Positions 25,070 through 36,949 of a stretch of DNA of 64,000 nt are shown one piece after another. The stretch's first letter is position 1, and each line of letters begins with the position of its first letter. A program made the translations under genes and the position numbers. Location: NCBI GenBank assembly GCA_005281725.1, contig SSBO01000003.1, forward strand, positions 3,027,824-3,091,823, in the 5' to 3' direction. The notes under the pieces are model-generated. The model was not told the origin of the DNA. It searched no databases and saw only the letters and a list, made by a program, of their open reading frames with translations. The DNA is from Wuchereria bancrofti. Its lineage: Eukaryota; Nematoda; Chromadorea; Rhabditida; Onchocercidae.

Positions 25070-27079
25070 AGAAAAGATTCTATTAATTTTGAAGTAAAAA
25101 AGATATTTTTTTTTAAAGCTTAGCCTAAACAACTGAACTTTATCATTACTTATCATCTAATCGTAATCAATCAATTACCTTTGAAAAAAAAATTCCGTTT
25201 ATTCTCATAACATCAAATGTTCTAGAGATCAAAAATCGACATAATATACAAACCTGGCAAAATACTTAATATTTCTTATCTTCTACCTTTATCATCTGAT
25301 TATAATCAGCCGAGAAATAAAAAAAGTAAAAGTTCTTCAAATTTCTAAATTTTCTGCTTTGTGTTAATTACAACATTATCAGTAGCAACACCTATAAAAA
25401 GACATATATCACCTGAAATTCTTTCAAGCTGTTAATCAGAATACATTTTCAAGTATGCGTGAAAGATTCGTTCGCATAGTTTCAATTTCAAATTTGAGCT
25501 TGTTTACTTTTTAATCCAAATTTAACTTTAATTCCATTAAAATTTAATTTCATCTGAAATTTTATCAGCTATTAATTCTGTAATTTTCTAGAAAATCTGC
25601 TCTCATTATACATATACTGAGAGTTATTGTTAGTCCAGCTGATAAGATTGACATAGTGATAAACACTTCAATCTTAGAATCGATAGCAAACTTTCGTTTT
25701 AATTTACGATCGCTTTCACTAAAATATGAGCTAAAAAAAAATTTGTTAACTTAATGGCTGTTTTCGTAAACAACTGATGTTATTCGTAATTAGTGGGATT
25801 TAAAAAAAAAAAAAAAACGAAATTTATTGTTCTATCAAAATTAAAATTATTTCTTCGCGAAAAAGATTTAATCTAATTTATACTTTTTTGCTTCATGTTA
25901 TATTAATTTGATGATAAGTGTTACAGTTTCCTCATATCTTCTTTAATTTCTACTCTGTAGAAAGTTTTATATACTTTCAATTATTCCTAACAAACATTTA
26001 ACTTTCATAGATCCTAGAAAAGGACAACACAATGTAGAAAATGTAATCATAAAATACATTGAAATGAAATTGAATCTGTTGAATAATTTTAATTCATCCA
26101 TTTCATTACAGCAACAATAACATTAATAGCTAAACAAAAGCTCTAACAACAATGCAAAAAAGAAAAATCGTTGTGTAACATAAATTTTCGTATCAGAAAT
26201 GAATTAGCAACTATATTTTAGCATATTTCTGCTGAAATTTTGACTTTTTCTTTCAATTTCTGATTGAAAAAATTTTTTTTTACAATATCATAGAAAATAT
26301 AATAAATGCTTTTTTGATATTTAGGTTAGAATTTAGTAGGTTGTATTTACTTAACAGGAAACTTATGGCAGGAATGAATTTTGGAAATATAATCATCTGA
26401 CTTGTCGAATTTCTCGAAGATATTTATCGTCTAGAATGTACGAAAGCATCAATTTATACTTCCTTTTCTAAAATTTAAAATTAACTACCGATGCATGTAT
26501 GAAACAACAAGTGGTTAATCAGTTTATTAAATAAATTTTGTACAATTCGTAGGATAATGACAATCTTTTCTATTTACCCAACTTTTTAAGAAAATTCACC
26601 TGTAAGTGTATATCTGTCAATTCGAAGTTACACTTTTACTGAATACTTCAAAAAAAAGAAAACAATAATAAATTAATAACGTCATTAGTGCTTATCTCGT
26701 TATTACACCTAATTTAATCTTTATGAAGTTACAAGCTATTGTCCTCAATATCTGTTGTAACAATTCTTTGGAACCTAAAAAGTAGAATAAGGCAAAAATG
26801 GTATTGAAAACTGCAATAATAATGGCCGTGTCGAGAAATTGTGATTCTACGTTAGGAAACCTTTGTTGATTGTGATTTGGAGTTGATATTGACGAATGTT
26901 AAGAAAGATTCTCTTACAACAATCTTCATTCGCTAACAATCACGATAAACAAGAATTAATCTATGCCAATAGTATACTGATAATTTCGTAGGACATGGAA
27001 TTATCGAATATAAGGTAAAAAGGAAGGAAATAAATTCATAGGAAATTTAAGTAAATGATTTAAATGAATCGAATTAAAT

Positions 27080-28530
27080 GAGTGACAGAGAGCAGCCGTA
27101 ACTCACTGATACCAAAAAACTAAAACAAAGGGTAAACAGTGGGCACTGACTTATAGAAGAATGATTGTTAGATTAGAAAACCTTTACGATATTTCGATAT
27201 TGCGAGCAGATAAGCTCAACTATCTATGGAAAATGAGTGCTCCATAAACAGTTCTATAATTTAAAAACATATTCAACACAATCTTTATTCCTATGAATTA
27301 ATACAATTTTATTTCAACATATTATTATAATGATCATGAACTGTCCTGAAGCTCACGATCATAAACATCATCTTCCAACATAAATAGTTTTAAAATGATC
27401 TGAATGGATGTCTAACGCAGAATGTGAAATAGACACTGCTGGCTTGTACGATGCAAACTCAACCTTTACTTTCAGGTCAAACCTAAACGAGGCGACACTC
27501 CAACGGAGAGACTTAAAGTCAACAATATAGATTTCTCTCCTGCAGCACTCCGACAACTCATCAAAAATTGCACTCCTCCACAAAATGCCTAGGGTTCTTG
27601 TCAAAGAAATCTAAGGACTGATTCAATGAAAATAACCCATAAATTCAAGAAATGATAATCGAGATTTGCTTATTAAGCATATTTCGCTAATCTATTTTTC
27701 TTACAAGAAAAACAGCTTTTCGTCTTGTAAATAATAAATTTTAGCAAAAACTTCAGAACATCAATCTTAGCACAGAAAATCTAATCAGACGCAGATATCG
27801 GCGATCACAGAGGAAACTTTACGATAGAGCTAATGCGGTTTGCAAGCTAATAAAAGCACGGCAAACATGACATTTGTTCTCAGACAAAGAACTGTAAAGA
27901 AGACGTAGAGGATAGAGGTTTCTGCATGACCTTTGTTGACTTCACCGAAGTATTTCACAACGTAAACAAAAATAACTTATGGCAAATCTTGCAACGATCA
28001 TTCTTCTGCTGCACATCGATCATGGCAGATATGATGTCATTCTCGATCATCAAGGAATAGATCGAACAAAGTTGCATTCTCATATCATTTTCCTCGGCCA
28101 CCAATACTGACAATACACTAGCAAAGGCATATAAAGTATTCAAGAAATTACACAAAGAAGTGTAGGAACAACAATCACTTTAAGAAAAACAATGTCCAAA
28201 AAGCCATTCTTTTGTACGAATCATGGACCATTCACCTTCATGACCTATGACTTCTTGAACGATCAAATCAGCGTCGTCCTCACACCATCCTAAATATTCA
28301 CGCTGACCACGTGACTAATATTATCGTTCGAAGATGCATTGACTGCCGATTGTGATCCAACCGTCTACGCTGCTACATCTTTGAGCAATACGTAGAACCT
28401 ATCGCATGATGAAAGGACAATGCATTAAAAACCAAAAGGCTCTGCTAGCACTGTTCAATGTAATCTTCTGTTGTGCCTTCTGCAACGGGATTTGTCGTGA
28501 AAGTTCCTTGAGTTGAACAATTTCATATTT
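27080..28530 (+). mobile_element. decayed non-LTR (LINE) retrotransposon
   Basis: Several plus-strand blocks, interrupted by stops and frame changes, follow the order of a LINE polyprotein. KPKRGDTPTERLKV (about 27476) resembles the linker after the endonuclease; MTFVDFTEVFHNVNKNNLW (27926-27982) is the reverse-transcriptase block usually reading FVDLTKAFDTV; a degraded V/I-K/E-Q-x-C block follows near 28059; and ILLYESWTIHL then LLERSNQRRPHTILNI (about 28205-28295) match the conserved C-terminal region of jockey/CR1-like elements. The Asp after FVD is retained but the second catalytic region is lost. Borders are approximate; no poly-A tail or target duplication was found. Confidence 0.75.
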
Positions 28531-29163
28531 TACCCACATGAATTGTTATAAAGGTTTATTTCTTGTGGAAGACCACTAGTAATATTATATGACAATTATT
28601 AGTTACATATTTGAGTAATTTTTACAAAGGAATATTAAAATATATAATCCTACCGGATACAAAGATAACTATGTGAATAATAATTAAAATAACGGCAATA
28701 ACAATAAACTTGGCAATCGAAAACAAGAATGATAATTAGATGATTCATTATTACACATTGCAACATTCATTTATATTCATTAGATGAATCACTTAAGTGA
28801 GAAATGCCTCTTTTCCGACAAAACTTGCTTATTCCGTGTTCGTCTTTTCAGCTAGTAACGCATCTGCATCAAAAATTAAAACCCTCATTCAAAAAATCTT
28901 ATTCACAAAGGCAAGCCATCAATTATATATGATTCGCTATAGTTTTTCATGAAATACCTATTCATAATTCATAACTTAAAACCTATTCATAATAACGATC
29001 AGAGAATTAAAATACTACGATACTCTTCCACAAATAAAAGATTCATAACTTCAAAAAGTCATATATAAAAGCTTATAAAACCAGAACTTGTAAATGCAAC
29101 AAAATAACACATAAAAATAAGAGTAAGTTCGAGAAATAAAATAAATGAGCGAACAGAAAGAAC
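28531..29163. other. spacer between LINE remnant and deacetylase gene
   Basis: No open frame or repeat stands out. It should hold the 3' untranslated region of the minus-strand deacetylase gene near its right end. Confidence 0.45.
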
Positions 29164-32100
29164 CTATGTTAAGTCTAACTCAAAATCTAATAAATGTTTA
29201 AAATTAATACAAAGTTGATGCTTGAATAATTTGAAAAGGCCTTCAACGATACTAATAACTGTGTCTTCGTTACAACTATTCTGCGTATAATTCAATTGTT
29301 CCATTCGATTCTTTTCTGATAGGACGAGTTTTATGCATGGTGTATTTAAAACCTGGAGAATAAAAACTTTCAATATGAAAAAGGAAGCAAAGAAAAAAAT
29401 CAATTCCTACCAGCAATCATCATTCGAAACTGAAAAAAAAAACCAAAGCTAAGAAACATACTTTCTGCATTTTCTGAAAACGAATCATTTTTAAAAAAAG
29501 AACTAAAGCTCCAATTATTCAAGAAATTAACCTCCCACCATATCAACCTTTACTGATAATATCAAGAGAAACTTCAAAATATGAATCAAAGTAAAGAAAA
29601 ACGAAAACATGTAGCTGTATAAAATCGACAACTGCTCTGTGTTCAAGATCCTTCACTTCTATCTGAATATCCCTTTCAGTATTCTCGTCATTTACTTTTT
29701 GAGCAAAAACCAACGAAACGGCCTCCTGCAAAAAATACTACGTTAAATATATATATAAACATTAGTAAATAGCAAGTTACTATCAACATATAAACACACA
29801 AATTAAGAAGATACCTTATTCTTCGTACCGTAACTGTTAGATAACATTTCTTGAAGTTCCTGTTGTAAACGTTCAATTAATGATTCTGCTGGACGGCAGT
29901 ATATACCCCGCGTAGGATATACATCGTCTTGCCCATCCGATACCTTTTGATACTTATATTCAGTTTTGATTGGCTGGAAAATTTGAAATCGAAGATCAGC
30001 AATTAAATTGTTGAAATTTTTGTGTTTCTGATTAAAATCGTTATCCAGTAAAACAAAAACTGAGATTATTTTACTCAAAAATGTTTATTGAAGGACTATT
30101 TACTGCACTAACTTCAATCTCGGCAACTGAATTTTAGAGTAAGGTTTGTAATTCAAGATTTAATCATTTTCCTTAGCGGAGATAATACATTGCTTGTTTT
30201 AATCCTCACTCTCCCAATAAATCTTTATGAGAAACACAGTTGCTAGCAGAAACAAAAAAACAAAAAAAAAGAAAAAAAAATGAACTGTCGAAGAAAAAGT
30301 ACCGTTATTGCTGGAACAAAGGAGCGGACCCTTACATGAGAAGTAACGTCAGCAAGTAACTGGAGACGGGGAAATTCGGAGGCGTGAAATAAAACTGCAC
30401 TGTGCAATGAGTGAAGGAAAACATGGCTACATAATCCTACTTCAATATGTGGTCCTGGGTCATTAAGTAGAGCCTGAAAAAGAAGAGTAAAAATACCAAT
30501 GATATCTCTTAAACTGAAATCTCTTTACAAATAATGAAGTCCTTTATTTCTAAGACGTTCCGTAGCGACATGCCAATTTCATCAATGTGCATGTTTCGGA
30601 AACAAAGAAAGATTCATACAGTATAACATTTCTCAATCTTAATTATTAAAAAAAAAAATCCAAAAATTCTTTACTTTTATGCAAAACTGAACACCATATG
30701 CAAGGGAATCGATAAAATAACCACCTTCCATCAACATACACAACGGCGATCCGACTGTAGTAGCAGCGTCGAGAATTAATTTCGTCATCCAGTAGTACCC
30801 AGCCGGACTTACATTCATATTTCCTTCTTCGTCACCTAATAACTTCTTATCAAACAACAGCTCATACTGTTAATAAATGGACTAAATTATTATAGAAGCA
30901 AAAGTAATTCCATCAAAAATTTGAATACATACCAAAACCAGCATCAAATCCAGATGATATCAAAACTAAACTTGGAACAAAGTCATAAATTATAGGGACG
31001 ACAAAATGTTGTACAAATGCAATATATTCTGAATCACCTATACCAACTTCATTCAAAGGCACATTGATTGTATTTTTATCTGAAAATCCACCATAATTTG
31101 TTGCAGATACAGATTAATCAAGATGAAGTAAATTTGGTCCGATATGTAGAAACTAGTTTAAATTGCATCATCAAATGCTATAAGCTGGGAATGTTTTCAC
31201 AATATATCATGAAAAATCATTATTTCTTAAAATTAAAGAAATAAGAAAACTTGCATCCATGAGAAATAGCGCTTTCAGGTAAATGAGGCCAAAAAAGTCC
31301 ATATTGATAACGATGAATTGATATAAGCTTGATTTTTGGATCATCTTCTACAGCATACTGTGTCCCTTGACCAGCATGGACATCCCAATCAACAATTAAA
31401 ACTTTTTCCACACCGAGAGTTCGGGCCTAAAATCAATGATAACTTATGTTAACTAAGCAAAATGGAAAATTTAGAAAAAAAAAATAACTATAAGTGAAAA
31501 ATTGCAAGATCTCTCTGACACTCAACAAGAAATAAGAAAACTAAACAAAAAAAAAAAAACAGAATTTTTTGCATCCAATTAAAGAGCAAAATGTTGCAGT
31601 CCTGCATTCCTTTAAATCATCTGTTATTAACTGTTTGTACATGTCAGACTAAAAAATATTTCTGTTACTAACCATTTAATTACAAACCTATGATTTTAGC
31701 AGAAGCTTAAATCCTGTACATACAACTAACGTTACAAATAACATAAAAATTTTAATGTAGAAAAAATGGTTGCTTTAATAACTTTTTGGCGCAAATAGCC
31801 ACATTATTGAATATGCAAAAACCGCATGCTCTTTCACGTGATGCATGATGACCTGGTGGCCGAATTACTGCGAAGGACGAACTCTTTCTGAAATATTCAG
31901 TAACCAACTTAGCTGTGAACTGTTTACACAACAAGAAAAGCAGCTTGAAATTACACTTTTTCAATTATTTAATAGCTTTAAATTCTCATCGCGATGTAGG
32001 CTATCTTTACGATGTTTTACAATGATTCTAAAATCAAATCCCATTCCATATTTCAGTATATTACGATTTTAAATCCCGAATCAGCGCTACGTTCTTTGTT

Positions 32101-33203
32101 CTTTATGTATTTACAAGCACAGAAAGAATCTAATGTTTACATCACAACCTTCAACAAAGGAATAATCAGAACAAAAAAAAATCTGCAAGATCACCTGCAC
32201 ATTTTGCACTAAAAGTGAAACTCACATTATTAAAATACATCAGAATACATTATCAAACCTTTCTCCATCAGAAAGAACAGCCTCCATAGCTTGCAATGAA
32301 ACACCAACACTTATTGCAGCTGCTTCGTAGGAATAATTATTGAAATATACATCATCAAAAGTTGACGCAATTTTTTCCAGCTCTTCCTGAATTTCATAAA
32401 ACAAATTCTTAAAAAACGATCTCCATTAAATCAAAATCGAATCTCGGCATGAACGGAACGAACAGAATTGGTTCTTCAAGTACGTTGAGGAAAAATTTAG
32501 TGAAGATTCACAAAATATTGATCATATCTATAATTCATCTATCTGAAAACAAACTGAATGATGATATGAGAATATTAGCTTCTTTCGAAAAACCATTTTA
32601 ATTTCGAATAGAAGTAATACCACTTAGTCATGAAAAAATAATAGTTACTCTTCAAGCAAACCTATCTATTATAAATAAAAATCTCTACAAGGTTCATTTT
32701 CCGTGTTTGAGCAATTCGTTCAACATACATTCGACTGTGAACCAAGCAAAGATCTTCCAAGTTGGCTTTCTTAGGCCTCAGATGTGTACATCGATTTAGC
32801 AAACCAGAACTCTGGAATTCTCGTTTTTTGATATTATTCTCAGACAATTTTCATCCCTTCCGCTATTCCTCTAGATTTCCTTATTAAAAATATGTGACAA
32901 TCTTTTTTCTTTACAATATTTAAAGCTATAGCAACCTTGTTAAAATAATAGGAAATTTTTTGAATTCCATCAAACTTGAAAAAAACATCCAAAACTTCGT
33001 TTGCTATAAAAAGAAAAAAAAAAAAAAAAAACCAGTGACGAGATAAAAATTCGGAGATTTTACAAAGAAAAAAAATTAATTGTAACCTCAAGTTTCTCCA
33101 AAACAGCACTGAGTCGTCCCGGATGTTCAAGATGATAATCCCATTCACATCGATGTTGCAACATCGCTCTGTCTGTACCAATATATACTTGTCGCTGTTC
33201 CAT
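29164..33203 (-). CDS. class IIb-like (HDAC6/HDAC10-type) deacetylase
   Basis: Eleven exons: 33203-33087, 32811-32689, 32386-32259, 31887 to about 31783, 31426-31255, 31079-30933, 30835-30675, 30473-30336, 29973-29815, 29725-29609 and 29352-29164; about 517 residues. Zn-dependent catalytic residues are present: the His pair in RPPGHHA, Asp and His in [10 protein letters not shown], Asp in SSGFDAGFG, and the catalytic Tyr in EGGYF, so it is not a class IIa enzyme with Tyr to His. FWPHLPES is class IIb-like. A Glu follows in GDEEGNM, where HDAC10 has its gatekeeper Glu. One deacetylase domain is followed by about 200 C-terminal residues without a second one. Intron 5 uses a GC donor; the exon 4/5 junction does not join in frame. 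C. elegans HDA-6 or HDA-10 are candidate orthologues. Confidence 0.88.
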
Positions 33204-33396
33204 TCTCGATATACCTTTGCTATCTCAATGTTATCAGGTGATGAAAGCAAGTGCTGCAAAGACACTCAAAGATTTTTCATCTAAAATTTTCATCATAAAT
33301 ACTATTCGTCTGTGCCAGACCCAAGCAAAGATTTCCGCAACAAACATTTGGTGCTACAATTAGACTGGTGCAATTAGACTACAATTAGACTAATTA

Positions 33397-33425
33397 GACT
33401 GGTAGACAGGAAATGTCTACCAGTC
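33397..33425. repeat. perfect 12-bp inverted repeat (hairpin)
   Basis: GACTGGTAGACA (33397-33408) and its exact reverse complement TGTCTACCAGTC (33414-33425) flank a 5-nt spacer. Just before it TTAGACT occurs four times (33360-33400). It lies at the left edge of the retroelement remnant. Confidence 0.8.
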
Positions 33426-36300
33426 CAAGTAAAAAGAAGTGGATTTGATTCCAATAAATCAACATTTACCGAGAGAAGAGACCTATATCAATAATATGAA
33501 GCCAGAAAAAGTCATTGGAGAAAAATCTGAGTGACTCAAACAGCATATTGGTATTCTCACCTAACAACAACAAGTAGCTGAAGTATATTCAAAAGATTAT
33601 GAAGACAAATACATAGAGATGGATAGCGAAGAAAAAGGTATTTTGAAATTATTAAGTCAAGGAAGGGAAATAAACTATCCCCAAAAATGTATAAGTGTGA
33701 TTATGAGTTAGTCTAAAACGCTTAACTCAAAGTATTAGAAATTATGACATTGCTCAATAAAATTATGACGCTGTAAAGAAACTTTTAATCGAGAAATTTG
33801 AAGAATCATCATTTATAGAAAACTGCTATGTACCGAGTTGCATTCCAAGAATCGTAAATGGAGAATAACTATCAGAGCAACTGAGAGAATACTTTGACAG
33901 TTAAAAGTTACAGGATGGAATGTTCTATTATAGAAAACAAATAGCCAAACTGCATGTTTAGACAAAATTTATCAACAAAAGTGATAACAAGAATTACGAC
34001 TGATACATAAACTCTAACTATTAATGAGGAAAGGAAAAGATGCTGGTAAAATTTTAGCCAAAACACACATCACTAAAGAAGGAATATCAGATCTTACTAC
34101 AATTAAGCAGCTGAAAATAAATAATCTAATTATGAAAAGACAAGAAGCTATTTGCATGTATCCTTTTCAATGATCACTGAGATAATAAATGTCACAATTA
34201 GCTCAATTTCAAACAACGGAGAGAACAACTGAAGGAGAACAGTGCTTCCCTTAACTGTCCCAAAAAGAGAAATACAATCTATGGCTGTCACAGTTGCAAA
34301 GATCTTCATAATACTGCACTGTATTATTCTAAATATCATATCAGAACTACTGAACTGATACTGAACAAAAAGATCAGTAAGATAAGGAAGCATTACTTTT
34401 ATGCAAATAGGTTAAAGTAATTAACCAAATACGGTAGAAATTGAAAAAGAAACTTCGGCATTGTTTAATATTGTTTCGCAATTATCTTTAATATCCAAGA
34501 AATTAACAAATCGACAACAGCGAGAAATGGAAGAGGTGAATACCACTTCATTCGGTTATAGTACTCTTAAACCATGTCTTATTATTAAAGCTGAAATCAA
34601 GTAACAGGATCAGAAATCATAACACTTAAGGCCAGTACTACAATAGAATACTCAATGAACAAATTGCAAAATTAAACTATTATACGTTTAAAAAATTTAA
34701 TAATTTAAACTATTATGGTTTCTTACTTATGATCAGTTGAGACTAGCTAGTTGGCAAAAAGCATTGCAAATTGCACGACATATTGGAGTTGATTACCTCT
34801 TCATCAAATTAAATAAGGTTCAAACTCTACAATAAGGGTTTTCCTTACTTTATACAAAAATTAGTTTATACAAAAACTTTATACAAAAAAAGGAAGCTAA
34901 TGCATAAAATCTATAATTGTCACGAAATATTGATCAATACCAAATCTAATATAGTACTGAACAAAGCAAATTAATAAAACTGAATAGTGCTGTTACAGTT
35001 TTAGGTAAACTAGAATTGATAGGCATAAGAAACAACCTAATGCGCATGGTAACGAAGAGGCGTTAGAACAGTTCAAAAGAATCATCGCTAAACATAATGG
35101 AACATATGAAGTCTTCTTGATCTCCACTCCTGTTATCAAGTGAAACCTTATTTAAGATTTTTTTTACTCAAATAACCTTAAAACTAGAAACAAATCGATA
35201 AAAAGAACTAACCACCTGCAGTGTATAGCATCTCAATATGACGTATAGCATCTCAATATAATTATAAAATCCCAAAACGTTTTGAAGGATAATCTCAAAG
35301 ATTGGATGAAGTACATGTATATATTAATTGTTTCACCGATGCTTCGAGTACATCTCTATGATTTAAAAAGCAGAAACATTCTTGGTTGCCCCATCAAAAA
35401 TAAACCATAGGACGATTAGAAATACTAGCAATACTCATCTATGTACAAACTACCAAATTTCTTTTGAAAATAAATTGAACTTACTAGTGGTACTACAGTC
35501 GGATGTGAAGTGTACACTGCAGACCAACCCAGACTCCTTGCTACAACAACCTCTAGTAAAAAGTAGCCCACATAAACAAATAATAGAAAAAAAATCCGTA
35601 ACTCAACTAAAACTGGAGCACACAATCTTAATAAGAATATCCACGATAATTCTGATAGTCACAATTGATAAAAATCAAATAACCAACCTGCATAAATAAT
35701 AAACTTTTGAAAAAAGAATGACTAATTATATGAATAAAAGATAGATAATGCAAACCACTACCAATTGCCAAAAAACAAAATCCAATCTGAGACACACTAC
35801 CAAGATTTGTATAATAAAATCAACTTAAAAAAACGTGAAGGGGAAAATTTTCATTTAATTTCAGGTGAAAATAACTCAGGCAACAAAGGGACTTTCTCCT
35901 ACCAAACTTAGGAAGTATATATCATGATGAAAAGACCGATATGGCTAACAGAAGAATCAAATTGTCCACAGTGGAAATTGGAATTCACTGAAGATCAAGA
36001 AAGTGAAGAAAAAAAGGAGAAAACTATCATAAAGAAATTCAAGACAAGCGCTCTCGAACTGATGCACAGGTTGGTTTGGATTATACAGGTCCTATTTTTG
36101 TTAAAATAAATGCTGAGTAATCTAAAGATGGATAACCTTCTGTATATGTCTTACAAAGCAGTGCATTTAAAATTAGCAGAAAATTTAGCCGCTGAAAATT
36201 TGTGCACTTACTAAGATTTGTAGCTGAAGGCTTGAGTTATCGTAAGTGACAATGATAATCAATTTCAATTAATTCCTTCGACTAGAGTAGAAAGTTATTA
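33426..36300 (+). mobile_element. decayed BEL/Pao-type LTR retrotransposon
   Basis: Plus-strand blocks with many stops and shifts follow the order gag, protease, reverse transcriptase, RNase H, integrase. A gag-like part (33640-34200) leads to a degraded zinc knuckle CHSCKDLHNTALYY (about 34286-34327) where the last Cys is Tyr; a retropepsin-like block FNIVSQLSLISKKL (about 34463-34505) has lost its Asp-Ser-Gly; NAHGNEEALEQFKRIIAKHN (from about 35039) fits the start of the reverse transcriptase; CFTDASSTS (about 35329-35355) fits RNase H; and LDYTGPIFVKINAE (about 36076-36117) fits the integrase region. No LTR pair was seen. All frames are broken. Confidence 0.72.
35223..35262. repeat. 20-bp tandem duplication
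   Basis: GTATAGCATCTCAATAT occurs at 35223 and again at 35243, inside the retroelement remnant. Confidence 0.8.
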
Positions 36301-36399
36301 TAGGAAGAGCTAGAAGTAAAAAGTTATTATGGAATAGAGAAATAATCACATAGTAGAAGCATCCATCAGCTCAAAAGAAATGGTCTTAGTTGATCAAAA

Positions 36400-36900
36400 A
36401 TTTGAAGCAAATTTTCAAAGATAATAAGACAAGACGACCTTTGCAATAATGATTAATAGGATAATAAATGCCAAGCTCATAGAGCTCAGAGAAAATGGAA
36501 AGTTTGAGAGAGAAAGTCATTTGCTTAATTGTCTCAGAAAAAAAAAAACATACAGCAAACAAAGGAAATATTTATATTTCCAGTGCAAAAGTCCTCATAA
36601 TACTGCATTATTGGATAGGAAAGAAAATGTTCAACAAAGAGAAAAATGCATTCAACATTAACTAAGTCAATAAATCAACGAAAAGATTAACAAGACAAGG
36701 AAGTTTCATTCTTATGCAAAGAAATTAAAGGAATTAATCCAAAGGTGTCAGAAATTCAAGAAACTTTGGTAATGTTTGATATTGATTTGTTTGATATTCC
36801 TAATACTTTACATTAACAAATCGATTAAATCGACAAAAAATAGAAGAACTAATATGATGGACTATTTGAAAAACAAATCATAAGTAGTTAAGTAGAACAA
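36400..36900 (+). mobile_element. fragment of a second BEL/Pao copy (gag/protease)
   Basis: A second zinc-knuckle-like block (FQCKSPHNTALLDRK, about 36579-36623) is followed by a protease-like VMFDIDLFDIPNTL (from about 36772), in the same order as in the copy at 33426-36300. The first knuckle Cys is lost here, whereas the other copy lost the last one, so the two decayed independently. Confidence 0.6.
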
Positions 36901-36949
36901 TGACTAACGTGAATCTCGAAATAAATTATTTTATTCAATAAAATTTATT

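Larger units (their letters stand above)
23478..27080. other. AT-rich intergenic region
   Basis: A 36-bp tandem duplication lies at 24484-24554 (two near-identical units). A possible minus-strand first exon is listed at 24971-25069. Nothing else is supported. Confidence 0.5.

Noticed and set aside
30639..30857. Longer exon 7 of the deacetylase starting upstream of 30835
   Set aside because: The upstream acceptors lead to stops in phase; TTATTAG ending at 30836 joins exactly to GFDAGFG and matches the family.
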